Positions 25,881 to 33,634 of a stretch of 64,000 nt of DNA are shown here, one piece after another (the first letter of the stretch is position 1; every line of letters begins with the position of its first letter). A model generated the notes under the pieces. The model saw only the letters and a list, made by a program, of their open reading frames with translations. It made no database searches and had not been told where the DNA came from. Source of the DNA: Rhodococcus sp. OK302 (GTDB lineage Bacteria; Actinomycetota; Actinomycetes; Mycobacteriales; Mycobacteriaceae); NCBI RefSeq assembly GCF_002245895.1, contig NZ_NPJZ01000001.1:2206501-2270500 (forward strand). Reading direction: 5' to 3'. A program made the position numbers and the translations under genes.

Positions 25881-27255
25881 ATGCCTTCAACATGTCGTGA
25901 CGCTCGACGACCTTGATGCGCTCACGGCCTTCGGGCTCGCCGAGGCTGCGCTCGTGCGCATCGAGGCGGTACCAGCCCTGCCACGTCGTGTACGGAACCT
26001 GCTTGCCTTCGAGGAATTCGACGACTGCATTCTCGTCGGGGTTTGCGGCGGGGGTGAACTTGGCCGAATCCTCGAGGAGGTTGGCGACGGTCTCGTTGGC
26101 GTCACCCTTGGTGTGGCCGATGAGGCCGACGGGTCCGCGCTTGATCCAACCGGTGACGTAGGTGGCCGGCATGAACCGGGCCTCGCCCTCGGCGGTTTCG
26201 TCGGCGACAACACGTCCGGCGTCGTTGGGGACGGTGCCGGCCTGATCGTCGAACGGCAGTTGCGTGACGTTCTGCGAGAGGTAACCGACGGCGCGGTAGA
26301 CAGCCTGGACATCCCAGTCCTTGTAAGTGCCGGTGCCCTTGACGTTTCCGGTGCCGTCGAGCGCAGTGCGCTCGGTGCGAAGGCCGACAACCTTGCCGTC
26401 TTCGCCGAGAACCTCGGTGGGAGATTCGAAGAAGTGCAGGAACAGCTTGTGCGGGCGGTTTCCGACGTCGCGAATTGCCCAGTCCTGCAAGGTGTTCGCA
26501 ACCATGTCGACCTGCTTGGAGTTGCGGCGAGCCTGCTCGGAACCTTCGTCGTAATCGATGTCCTCGGGGTCGACGATGACCTCGATGGTGGGGGAATGAT
26601 CGAGCTCACGCAGTTCGAGGGGCGTGAACTTGGCCTGAGCGGGGCCGCGTCGTCCGAAGACGTGGACCTCGACGGCCTTGTTGTTCTTGAGGCCCTCGTA
26701 GACGTTGGCGGGGATCTCGGTGGGGAGAAGTTCGTCGCCGGTCTTGGCGAGGACACGGGCGATGTCGAGGGCGACGTTGCCGACGCCGAGGACGGCGACC
26801 TTCTCGGCTTCGAGCGGCCATTCACGCGGGACGTCGGGGTGGCCGTCGTACCAGGAGACGAAGTCGGCGGCGCCGTAGCTGCCGTCGAGATCGATGCCGG
26901 GGATGCCGAGGGCGCGGTCAGCGTTGGCGCCGGTGGAGAAGATGACGGCGTCGTAGAACGACTGCAGGTCGTCGAGGGTGATGTCGGTGCCGTAGTCGAT
27001 GTTGCCGAGCAGGCGGACCTGCGGCTTGTCGAGAACCTTGTGCAGGGCGGTGATGATGCCCTTGATGCGCGGGTGGTCCGGTGCGACGCCGTAGCGGATG
27101 AGTCCGAAGGGTGCGGGCATGCGCTCGAAGAGGTCGATGCTGACGCCGCGGCCGGAGACTGCGGTGTCGGACTTCATGAGTGCGTCGGCTGCGTAGATGC
27201 CGGCGGGGCCGGCGCCGACGATCGCGACCCGGAGTGGGCGATTGGAGTCAGTCAT
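25861..27255 (-). CDS. fprA: NADPH-ferredoxin reductase, FprA type
   Basis: A 464-residue adrenodoxin-reductase-like flavoenzyme moving electrons between NADPH and ferredoxins, for P450s and iron metabolism. The FAD-binding 'RVAIVGAGPAGIYAADAL' is at the N-terminus, followed by 'FGLIRYGVAPDHPRIKGI'. The NADP-binding 'VAVLGVGNVALDIARVL' and 'HVFGRRGPAQAKFTPLELREL' lie mid-chain, and 'GWIKRGPVGLIGHTKGDA' near the C-terminus; all are family hallmarks. Length agrees with mycobacterial FprA and there is no ferredoxin fusion as in FprB. The start is ATG 27255; the earlier in-frame start at 27300 adds non-conserved residues. An iron-box-like sequence lies about 50 bases upstream. Confidence 0.95.
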   Translation of the reverse strand: MTDSNRPLRVAIVGAGPAGIYAADALMKSDTAVSGRGVSIDLFERMPAPFGLIRYGVAPDHPRIKGIITALHKVLDKPQVRLLGNIDYGTDITLDDLQSFYDAVIFSTGANADRALGIPGIDLDGSYGAADFVSWYDGHPDVPREWPLEAEKVAVLGVGNVALDIARVLAKTGDELLPTEIPANVYEGLKNNKAVEVHVFGRRGPAQAKFTPLELRELDHSPTIEVIVDPEDIDYDEGSEQARRNSKQVDMVANTLQDWAIRDVGNRPHKLFLHFFESPTEVLGEDGKVVGLRTERTALDGTGNVKGTGTYKDWDVQAVYRAVGYLSQNVTQLPFDDQAGTVPNDAGRVVADETAEGEARFMPATYVTGWIKRGPVGLIGHTKGDANETVANLLEDSAKFTPAANPDENAVVEFLEGKQVPYTTWQGWYRLDAHERSLGEPEGRERIKVVERHDMLKASEPDRA

Positions 27256-27304
27256 CTGTAGACAGCTACCTTCTTCGAAGTTCGGACAACGTATCGACAA
27301 TAAA

Positions 27305-27323
27305 TCAATTTAGCCGAACCTAA
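27305..27323 (-). promoter_or_regulatory. Candidate IdeR/DtxR iron box upstream of fprA
   Basis: On the fprA strand the 19-mer TTAGGTTCGGCTAAATTGA matches the consensus TTAGGTTAGGCTAACCTAA at 15 of 19 positions. The left half is nearly complete and the right half weak. It lies about 50 bases before the start, a suitable place for iron-dependent control. Confidence 0.45.
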
Positions 27324-27484
27324 GCGCGGTGTCGTGATTGCGGCTCGACGGGTTCACACTCCCACTCGAAGCGGCGTGGGTAAACCTTTTCTTTCTTCCC
27401 ATTCTTCCGCGGTGAGGGAACAGAAGGGTAGGGGTCCGCTCCTTGGCAGGTCACAAGCTGTGATTGTGGGGGAGTATTGGTTCC

Positions 27485-27910
27485 ATGAGTGACCAGCTAC
27501 GCGATTCCGACAATTCCGAAAACAAGACAGCCTCGGCCGGACCGTTTCTCCTGGCAGTGGCAATCGTTGCGCTGATCCTCGGTGGAATCTTCGTTGCATC
27601 GTGGATGTCCCCGGCAGAGGAAAACGTCACCGAAGACGATCTCGTGTCTCGTTCCGTCGCGGACTACACCGCCGCGCACAACGAGAATGACATCAAGACG
27701 TTGCAGGGCTTGACCTGCGCGAACTTCGATCCGAAGACAGGACCGTTGGCCGACGCGAAAAGTGGTGTCGAAGTCAAAGGCGTCGACAACATCGAGGTGA
27801 CCGGCGACCGTGCCCGAGCCGACGTCAATCTTTCCGGCGGAGGACCCGGCAGCCGCGTCGAGGTCTGGAATCTCACCCGTGACGGTGAGAGTTGGGATGT
27901 CTGCAACTGA
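27485..27910 (+). CDS. Small anchored protein with NTF2-like (DUF4878-type) outer domain
   Basis: A 141-residue protein. A short cytoplasmic start (MSDQLRDSDNSENK) leads to one membrane helix (about residues 19-40: 'GPFLLAVAIVALILGGIFVAS') and an outer domain of about 95 residues. The motif 'VADYTAAHNENDIKTLQGLTC' and the final 'WDVCN' resemble actinobacterial NTF2-like DUF4878 proteins; two Cys may form a disulfide. The function is unknown. The start at 27485 is preferred over 27464 because the seven extra residues (MWGSIGS) look unnatural. It precedes the rhodanese and metZ genes by about 50 bases. Confidence 0.7.
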   Translation: MSDQLRDSDNSENKTASAGPFLLAVAIVALILGGIFVASWMSPAEENVTEDDLVSRSVADYTAAHNENDIKTLQGLTCANFDPKTGPLADAKSGVEVKGVDNIEVTGDRARADVNLSGGGPGSRVEVWNLTRDGESWDVCN

Positions 27911-27964
27911 GCGCTCATTGCAGCGGTCGGGGCGGTGCGGTGAAAATGCCGGTGCTGTGAAAAC

Positions 27965-28393
27965 ATGGACGACGTGAGTTACGCAGGCGATCTGACGCCG
28001 GAGCAAGCCTGGGCGCTGCTCCGCGAAAACCCCGACGCAGTGCTTGTCGACGTGCGGACCGACGCGGAGTGGAAGTACGTCGGTATCCCCGATGTCACGT
28101 CCCTCGGCAAGTCGGCCGTGATGATCGAATGGGTGAGCTACCCGAACGGCACGCGCAATGACAATTTTGTCGACCAGTTGAAGGAATCCGGCATGGTTTC
28201 CGGTTCCGACAATCCCGTGATCTTCCTGTGCCGATCCGGACAACGGTCCATCGGCGCGGCAGAAATCGCGACTGCGGCGGGCATCGGTCCGTCGTACAAC
28301 GTGCTCGACGGATTCGAAGGCGCCTTGGATGCCGACGGACACCGCGGAGTTGTAGGTTGGCGGGCCATCGGCTTGCCGTGGAGGCAGCAGTGA
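27965..28393 (+). CDS. Rhodanese-domain sulfurtransferase (Rv0390-like)
   Basis: A 142-residue single-domain rhodanese. The opening 'TPEQAWALLRENPDAVLVDVRTDAEW' holds the conserved DVR. The active loop is 'FLCRSGQRS' with the catalytic Cys at residue 89, and 'YNVLDGFEGALDADGHRG' is the usual C-terminal end. It should carry persulfide sulfur. It overlaps metZ by 4 bases (GTGA), the same pairing as Rv0390-metZ in M. tuberculosis, which suggests it delivers or handles sulfur for homocysteine synthesis. Confidence 0.92.
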   Translation: MDDVSYAGDLTPEQAWALLRENPDAVLVDVRTDAEWKYVGIPDVTSLGKSAVMIEWVSYPNGTRNDNFVDQLKESGMVSGSDNPVIFLCRSGQRSIGAAEIATAAGIGPSYNVLDGFEGALDADGHRGVVGWRAIGLPWRQQ

Positions 28394-29613
28394 GCGGAAT
28401 TCCTCAGGGTGGCGCATTTCAACGGGCGTTGCCGGACGATGTAGGCCTCGGCACGCTCGGTGTTCGCGGCGGACTGATGCGAACGGGCTTCGAGGAAACC
28501 TCCGAAGCATTGTTCCTCAACTCCGGATTCGTTTACGAGAGTGCAGAAGCCGCCGAACAGGCCTTCACCGGTGAGGTAGACCATTTTGTCTACTCCCGCT
28601 ACGGCAATCCGACGGTCAAGATGTTCGAAGAGCGTCTGCGCCTCATCGAAGGTGCCGAAGCGTGCTTTGCGACGGCCAGTGGAATGTCCGCCGTATTCAC
28701 GGCTTTGGGCGCGTTGCTGGCCAACGGCGACCGTTTGGTTGCCGCGCGCAGCCTCTTCGGTTCGTGCTTCGTGGTGTGCAACGAAATCCTGCCGCGTTGG
28801 GGCGTCGACGTCGTCTTTGTCGACGGTGAAGACAACGCACAGTGGGAAGAAGCACTGTCTGTGCCGACCACTGCGGTGTTCTTCGAAACGCCGTCCAACC
28901 CCATGCAATCTTTGGTGGACGTACGACGCGTATCCGAACTTGCGCATGCTGCCGGCGCAAAGGTGGTGCTGGACAACGTCTTCGCGACACCGCTCCTGCA
29001 GCGCAGCCTCGAATTGGGGGCCGACGTCGTTGTGTACTCCGGCACCAAGCACATCGACGGCCAGGGCCGCGTGCTCGGCGGCGCGATCCTCGGTACCGAG
29101 GAATACATCAGCGGTCCGGTCCGAGAATTGATGCGGCACACCGGACCTGCGCTAAGTCCGTTCAATGCGTGGACCTTGCTCAAGGGCCTCGAGACCATGC
29201 CGGTACGTCTGCGGCACTCCGTGGCCTCGGCCCTCGAGATCGCAGAAATGCTCGAAGCGCACCCCGGCGTCAAGTGGGTCAAGTACCCGTACTTGAAGTC
29301 CCATCCGCAGTACGAGCTCGCGCAGTCTCAAATGAGTGGCGGCGGAACGGTTGTCACTTTCGAGCTCAATGCTCCGGATGGCGACGGCAAGAAGCGTGCG
29401 TTCGAGGTGCTCAACGGTTTGCGGGTCATCGACATCTCCAACAACCTGGGTGACTCCAAGTCGCTGATCACTCACCCTGCCACCACGACGCATCGGGCCA
29501 TGGGTCCGGAAGGCCGTGCAGCAGTGGGCATTACAGACGGTGTTGTGCGACTGTCCGTGGGCCTCGAAGATACGGTGGATCTGCTGGCAGATCTGAAGCG
29601 AGCTTTAGGCTAG
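28390..29613 (+). CDS. metZ: O-succinylhomoserine sulfhydrylase
   Basis: A 407-residue PLP enzyme of the Cys/Met-metabolism family that makes homocysteine from O-succinylhomoserine and sulfide. Signatures include 'HFVYSRYGNPTVKMFEERL', 'FATASGMSAVFTALGALL', 'FFETPSNPMQSLVDV', the PLP-Lys 'VVYSGTKHIDGQGRVLGG' and 'LGDSKSLITHPATTTH'. The GTG start at 28390 overlaps the rhodanese stop and gives almost the M. tuberculosis length. The frame reaching back to 28228 lies inside the rhodanese gene and is rejected. A strong terminator follows. Confidence 0.95.
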   Translation: MSGIPQGGAFQRALPDDVGLGTLGVRGGLMRTGFEETSEALFLNSGFVYESAEAAEQAFTGEVDHFVYSRYGNPTVKMFEERLRLIEGAEACFATASGMSAVFTALGALLANGDRLVAARSLFGSCFVVCNEILPRWGVDVVFVDGEDNAQWEEALSVPTTAVFFETPSNPMQSLVDVRRVSELAHAAGAKVVLDNVFATPLLQRSLELGADVVVYSGTKHIDGQGRVLGGAILGTEEYISGPVRELMRHTGPALSPFNAWTLLKGLETMPVRLRHSVASALEIAEMLEAHPGVKWVKYPYLKSHPQYELAQSQMSGGGTVVTFELNAPDGDGKKRAFEVLNGLRVIDISNNLGDSKSLITHPATTTHRAMGPEGRAAVGITDGVVRLSVGLEDTVDLLADLKRALG

Positions 29614-29630
29614 ATATTTCGACGTCTTAC

Positions 29631-29671
29631 AACTCCGCCCGCCCGAGAAGTTTTCTCGGGCGGGCGGAGTT
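29631..29671. terminator. Bidirectional terminator between metZ and phoD
   Basis: Perfect 19-base stem (29631-29649 with 29653-29671) and a three-base loop, followed by TCTTT, between convergent genes. Confidence 0.85.
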
Positions 29672-29681
29672 CTTTCACGGA

Positions 29682-31433
29682 TCACACGGCTTCGATTACC
29701 GACTGCCCACTCGGCGTCCGGACGGTTTTCGTCGTCGTCACGCCCGCATTAGGGTCTGATTTGTCGACGGAGCGGAACTGCATGCGCGCCTCGTTCTGGT
29801 CGCACGAGAGGACGCCGTAGCCGTGGCTGACCATGTCGACATGCTTGACGTGCGGGTTCTTGGCCCGCCGGCTGATCTCCTCGGCGCGTGCACCCGGGAT
29901 GTTGCCGCCGCTGCTACTGCCGGTCGCGCCGCCGTCCCCGGTATTCGGGGAAGTGACTGACGGAACGACGAACTCGACGCCTGCACGCTGGGTTCCCGGC
30001 GTGTTTCCCTGCTCACCGCTGAGCGTGCCCGGCGCGAACCCGGTGTCCCAGAGCTCGCCGGCCCACCCGTCGTGGTCGTCGCCGGTGACCAGGACCAGGT
30101 TCTCGACCGACTGGGCCGCGGTGGACAGGATCTCGGTTCGCTCGGCGCCGTACCCGTCCCAAGTGTCGTAGTAACCGCGGGCGCCGTCGTCCTGGGTCAC
30201 CATGCCCATCATCATGCTGGCGTTCGCAATGACCTTCCACTGCGCGTCGGACTGGGTCAGGCCGCCCAGCAGCCAACTCTTCTGCGTCGCACCCAACATG
30301 GTCCGGCCCGGAGCGTCGGCGTCTGCGCAAACGGTGTGGTCGACGTCGCCGCCCGGTTGCACGTCGCGGTACTGCCGGCTGTCCGGGGCAAACAGTTCCA
30401 CTGTCTTGCCTACCCGCAGCGAGCGGTACGTCCGCAGTGGGTCGTCGGAGAAGCGCGGCACCGGCATGTGCTCGAACCACGACTGCCACGCCCACTGCTT
30501 CTTCTGCTGGAATCCGAGCGCGGTATCGATCGGCGCGATCACCGGGAAGGTCCAGCCGTCCTGGCTGTAGTTGTTTCGGAACTCGTGGTCGTCCCAGATC
30601 GGGATGAAGGCGTGCTGGCTGTGCATCAGCTGCAGGTCCGCGTCCGTGCGGTACATGCGGTACTTCTCGCGCATGCCCTCGAGGTTCTGCGGGAACGGGT
30701 TGGTGTCAAGGCCCCGAACACCCGCCCCGGTGAACTCGTATACGTAGTCGCCGAGGCACACGACGAAGTCGAGATCCTCCGCGGCGAGGTGCCGATGCGC
30801 ACTGTAGTAGCCCGTCTCATAGCCCTGACAGGTGAACCAGCCGATGCGGACCGGCTCGTTGGAATCGGCGGGCCGCAGCGTCCGGAAGCGACCGACCGGC
30901 GACTCGTTTCCGTCGCCGCGGAACTGGTAGTAGTAGGTCTCGCCCGGGGTCAGCCCGTTGGCGTCGAAATGCACTGTGCCGTCGGCATCTTCGCGAACCT
31001 GCACGCGCTCGGCGAGTACCGGGCTGGACAGGTCCTCACGCGTGGACACGATCAATGCCAGTTCGCCGCCGGCTGCGCTGCTGCTCCCGGCACTGCCCAA
31101 GCTGCCGGTGCTGCTGCCTAAGCTCCCCAAGCTGCCGGAACTGCTGCCCAGGCTGCCCGTGCTGCTGCCCAAGCTGCCGGAACTGCTTCCCGCGCTGCCG
31201 GTGCCGGATGCACCGCCGACCCGTGTCCACAGCGTCGCGCCGTCGGTACGGGGCACGCCGGCCATGACGCCGTTGCCGAATTCAGGGTTGCGGATCAACC
31301 CCGCCACAGTGTCCGGCGCCTGGCGCAGAAGGGGGGACGCGCCCGCCGTGGCGGGCAGCAAGCTGGCGCCACCGAGTGCGGCCAGGCCGGTCAGGACGGC
31401 GCGACGGGAGACATTGCGGGGACGAACTGACAC
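29682..31433 (-). CDS. phoD: Tat-exported alkaline phosphatase/phosphodiesterase, PhoD family
   Basis: A 583-residue secreted Ca2+/Fe3+-dependent PhoD-type phosphatase. The N-terminus has a twin-arginine signal (NVSRRAVLTGLAALGGAS, residues 7-24) ending near ATAGAS. A PhoD_N beta-domain (about 45-190) precedes the metallophosphatase domain with 'FVVCLGDYVYEF', 'PIWDDHEFRNNY' and 'VLVTGDDHDGWAG'. Residues 73-123 are an unusual Ser-Gly-Leu repeat (units like SSTGSLG) inserted between 'TLWTRV' and 'LALIVS' of the N-terminal domain. The role is phosphate scavenging outside the cell. The start is a GTG. Confidence 0.93.
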   Translation of the reverse strand: MSVRPRNVSRRAVLTGLAALGGASLLPATAGASPLLRQAPDTVAGLIRNPEFGNGVMAGVPRTDGATLWTRVGGASGTGSAGSSSGSLGSSTGSLGSSSGSLGSLGSSTGSLGSAGSSSAAGGELALIVSTREDLSSPVLAERVQVREDADGTVHFDANGLTPGETYYYQFRGDGNESPVGRFRTLRPADSNEPVRIGWFTCQGYETGYYSAHRHLAAEDLDFVVCLGDYVYEFTGAGVRGLDTNPFPQNLEGMREKYRMYRTDADLQLMHSQHAFIPIWDDHEFRNNYSQDGWTFPVIAPIDTALGFQQKKQWAWQSWFEHMPVPRFSDDPLRTYRSLRVGKTVELFAPDSRQYRDVQPGGDVDHTVCADADAPGRTMLGATQKSWLLGGLTQSDAQWKVIANASMMMGMVTQDDGARGYYDTWDGYGAERTEILSTAAQSVENLVLVTGDDHDGWAGELWDTGFAPGTLSGEQGNTPGTQRAGVEFVVPSVTSPNTGDGGATGSSSGGNIPGARAEEISRRAKNPHVKHVDMVSHGYGVLSCDQNEARMQFRSVDKSDPNAGVTTTKTVRTPSGQSVIEAV

Positions 31434-31538
31434 GAGCCACCTCGGATGCGTAGGGGATTGACACTCAAGACCCTAGACGCTGAAATCCGATTTGTTGGAC
31501 AAATGTTCATCTAGCCGAGGTGGCAATGATCCCCAGGA

Positions 31539-32357
31539 TCAGGAATTGTTCGCGGCCTCACGGAACGGATCCGTCGTAGTCCCGACGAGGTCGGCCACAG
31601 ATTCCAGCACGATGGTGGGCCGGTACGGGAAAAGTTCCACGGAAGCCCGTGTGGAAATTCCGGTCATCACAAGAATCGTCTGCAGTCCGGCTTCCAGACC
31701 GCACACGATGTCGGTGTCCATCCGATCACCGATCATCAAGGTATTGGCGGAATGAGCCCCGATCGCCCGCAGCGCCGACCGCATCATGAGGGCGTTCGGC
31801 TTACCGACGTAGTACGGTTCGCGCCCCGTGGCCTTGGTGATGAGGGCCGCGACGGAACCTGTGGCCGGGAGGGAACCGTCGCGTGAGGGTCCGGTGGCGT
31901 CCGGATTGGTGGCGATAAATCGTGAACCTCGCTCGACGAGCCTGATGGCCGTCGTGATCGCCTCGAACGAATAGGTGCGCGTCTCACCCAACACGACGTA
32001 ATCGGGATCGCTGTCGGTCAGGACATATCCGATGTCGTGGAGGGCTGTCGTCAAACCGGATTCGCCGACGACATACGCACTGCCGTGAGGTCGCTGGTTG
32101 CCGAGGAATGTGGCCGTCGCAAGTGCAGATGTCCAGATCGATTTCTCGGGGATGTCGAGGCCGGAATTGAGCAAGCGGGCGCGCAGGTCTCGCGGTGTCC
32201 TGATGGAATTGTTGGTGAGCACCATGTACGGAATCTCGTTTGATGCCAACTCCGCGAGGAAGACGTCCGCACCGGGCACCAAGTGCTCTTCGTGGACAAG
32301 AACTCCGTCCATGTCCATCAGGTAGGTCCACTGGGTTTGATCCGCGGTCTTGGTCAT
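31539..32357 (-). CDS. HAD-IIA sugar-phosphatase-like hydrolase (NagD type)
   Basis: A 272-residue HAD phosphatase with motif I 'YLMDMDGVLVHEE', motif II 'YMVLTNNSIRTPRDL', a C2 cap in the middle, the motif III Lys in 'YYVGKPNALMMRSAL', and motif IV 'TLMIGDRMDTDIVCGLEAG'. The pattern is that of NagD/AraL-type enzymes dephosphorylating small sugars or nucleotides; the substrate is unknown. GGAGAT sits directly before the ATG. It is about 40 bases downstream of the TauE/SafE gene on the same strand, so they may be co-transcribed. Confidence 0.88.
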   Translation of the reverse strand: MTKTADQTQWTYLMDMDGVLVHEEHLVPGADVFLAELASNEIPYMVLTNNSIRTPRDLRARLLNSGLDIPEKSIWTSALATATFLGNQRPHGSAYVVGESGLTTALHDIGYVLTDSDPDYVVLGETRTYSFEAITTAIRLVERGSRFIATNPDATGPSRDGSLPATGSVAALITKATGREPYYVGKPNALMMRSALRAIGAHSANTLMIGDRMDTDIVCGLEAGLQTILVMTGISTRASVELFPYRPTIVLESVADLVGTTTDPFREAANNS

Positions 32358-32394
32358 ATCTCCAGTATGTGGGAACGGCGACTGAAGTGGGCAG

Positions 32395-33162
32395 TTAAGC
32401 GAGCAAACGCCACAGACCGATCAAGCCGACGACGACGATAGTGCCGCGCAACGCGGTCGGTGAGAGTCGGCGACCGTAGCGGGCTCCGAGCACTCCTCCG
32501 GCGAGTGACCCCACGGCAATCAATCCCGCAGCAGCCCAGTTGATTTGATCGAATCGTAGGGTCGTGTACATGACGGCTGCGACGATATTGACGATCAGTG
32601 CGAGTAGGTTTTTGGCGCCGTTCATTCGCTGCAAGGTTTCGGGCAGGATGGCACCCATCACGCCTATCAGAAGAATGCCTTGCGCGGCGGTGAAATACCC
32701 GCCGTAGATGCCGACCGCAAACGTTCCGCCGGTCAGAAGCATCAGCCGTGTGGGCGAGAGTTCCATTTCGGCAGTGGAGCGCTTCTTCGCCCAGGCCTGG
32801 ATACGTGGCTGCAGAACAACCAGTGCCAGAGCGAGGATCAGCAAAATCGGAACGATTGTTTCGAACAGTTTCTCGGGGAGATGCAGTAGCAGCCAGGATC
32901 CCAGAACAGCGCCCGCAAATGACGCCGGAATCTGCCAGCGCAGTCGATCCCATTGCCCCGACAGTTCGCGTCGATATCCCCAGGTTCCCGACACCCCGCC
33001 GGCAACCAGTCCGACGGCATTGGACATCGTCGCGGTTACCGGAGGCATGCCGAATGCAACGAGCGTCGGGAAGGTAATCAGGGTTCCGCTTCCCACGACG
33101 GCGTTGATTGCGCCCGCACCTACGCCGGCCAGCAGGATGATAAATGCGTCGAGTCCACTCAC
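32395..33162 (-). CDS. TauE/SafE-family permease (sulfite/organosulfur-type)
   Basis: A 255-residue membrane protein with eight or so helices. The paired family signatures are 'GVGAGAINAVVGSGTLITFPTLVAFG' at the N-terminus and 'GGYFTAAQGILLIGVMG' in the second half. Members move sulfite, sulfonates or other sulfur anions. The start is taken as GTG 33162 (VSGLDAFIILL), which matches the family; the 56 in-frame residues upstream to 33330 are not membrane-like. It is divergent from the SAM-riboswitch operon, and a TauE-type gene (ytnM) also belongs to the comparable B. subtilis operon, so a sulfur role is likely. Confidence 0.85.
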   Translation of the reverse strand: MSGLDAFIILLAGVGAGAINAVVGSGTLITFPTLVAFGMPPVTATMSNAVGLVAGGVSGTWGYRRELSGQWDRLRWQIPASFAGAVLGSWLLLHLPEKLFETIVPILLILALALVVLQPRIQAWAKKRSTAEMELSPTRLMLLTGGTFAVGIYGGYFTAAQGILLIGVMGAILPETLQRMNGAKNLLALIVNIVAAVMYTTLRFDQINWAAAGLIAVGSLAGGVLGARYGRRLSPTALRGTIVVVGLIGLWRLLA

Positions 33163-33299
33163 GTTGCAGACGGTACGGCAGGGCTGATCGGGGACCGCTC
33201 GGTGGCTCGGTACCGCAGTTTCGGCTCTTCCAGTCAACACCGTGTTTTGATCTTCGGACAGTGTTGAAATCAGTGCGAATTCAACCCCCGGCCGATTGC
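33163..33299. other. Intergenic region between the TauE gene and the SAM-riboswitch operon
   Basis: Together with the elements that follow, about 440 bases lie between the divergent starts. The left part, listed here, holds the TauE upstream region; I could not identify a confident promoter in it. The right part contains a palindrome, a promoter, a SAM-I riboswitch and a short leader frame, listed separately. Confidence 0.5.
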
Positions 33300-33323
33300 A
33301 TTTCCCTTGCAACGCAGGGAAAT
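33300..33323. promoter_or_regulatory. Palindrome directly upstream of the sulfur-operon promoter
   Basis: ATTTCCCT-N8-AGGGAAAT is perfect in both arms and ends 7 bases before the -35 hexamer. The position suits an activator, or a repressor acting on the divergent pair. The binding protein is unknown. Confidence 0.5.
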
Positions 33324-33330
33324 ACAACAT

Positions 33331-33359
33331 TTGACGACGGCGAATTCTGCGTCTAGTCT
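33331..33359 (+). promoter_or_regulatory. Promoter of the SAM-riboswitch operon
   Basis: TTGACG (33331-33336), 17 bases, TAGTCT (33354-33359). Initiation about 7 bases later falls just before the P1 stem of the riboswitch, which fits well. Confidence 0.7.
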
Positions 33360-33365
33360 TTGCTC

Positions 33366-33456
33366 ACCATCCAGAGCGACCGAGAGACCTGGCTCGTCGA
33401 CGTCGCAGCAACCCACCGAACCTTCGGGAGCGGGTGCTACCGCCAGGACCGATGGA
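33366..33456 (+). promoter_or_regulatory. S-box (SAM-I) riboswitch
   Basis: The RNA shows the SAM-I core in order: P1 5' strand CCATC, AGAG-C-GACCGAGAGA (kink-turn side of P2), the CCTGGC...GACGTCGC region, AGCAACC, a P3-type CACCGAACCTTCGGGAGCGG hairpin, GGTGCTA with CGCCAGG (P4 side), and the closing GATGG (33451-33455) pairing with CCATC. SAM binding normally turns such operons off, so these genes should be made when SAM or methionine is low. The spacing from the promoter is right. How repression occurs is unclear: I see no evident U-rich terminator before 33605, so control may act on translation or by Rho. Confidence 0.85.
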
Positions 33457-33604
33457 AGGCATCACATGGGTTCCACTTCGCACGCGCCACACAGTCGGCG
33501 TCATATCGACCTGTGCCGCACGGCTTCGTGCCACTGTCTCTGACTCTCGATCACCTTCCGCCCCCGCGCAGTTGCGTTCCCCCTTCCCGAAAGGCCTATT
33601 TGTG

Positions 33605-33634
33605 ATGTCCATACCGCCAGGTAGCGCGCAGTGA
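33605..33634 (+). CDS. Possible nine-residue leader peptide overlapping the permease start
   Basis: A short frame, M-S-I-P-P-G-S-A-Q, begins at ATG 33605 with AAAGG at 33590-33594. Its TGA (33632-33634) overlaps the GTG start of the permease. The permease GTG itself lacks a ribosome site in its own immediate upstream bases, so translation may be coupled through this leader. Confidence 0.4.
   Translation: MSIPPGSAQ

Noticed and set aside
25681..27261. 526-residue plus-strand frame opposite fprA
   Set aside because: It mirrors fprA codon structure (Val/Gly/Asp-rich text from the antisense of a high-GC gene) and has no recognisable domain; fprA itself is unambiguous.
33366..33456. tRNA-like or T-box leader
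   Set aside because: No T-box consensus and no tRNA cloverleaf. The ordered S-box elements and a closing P1 fit SAM-I much better, and the SAM-IV pattern of mycobacteria fits less well.
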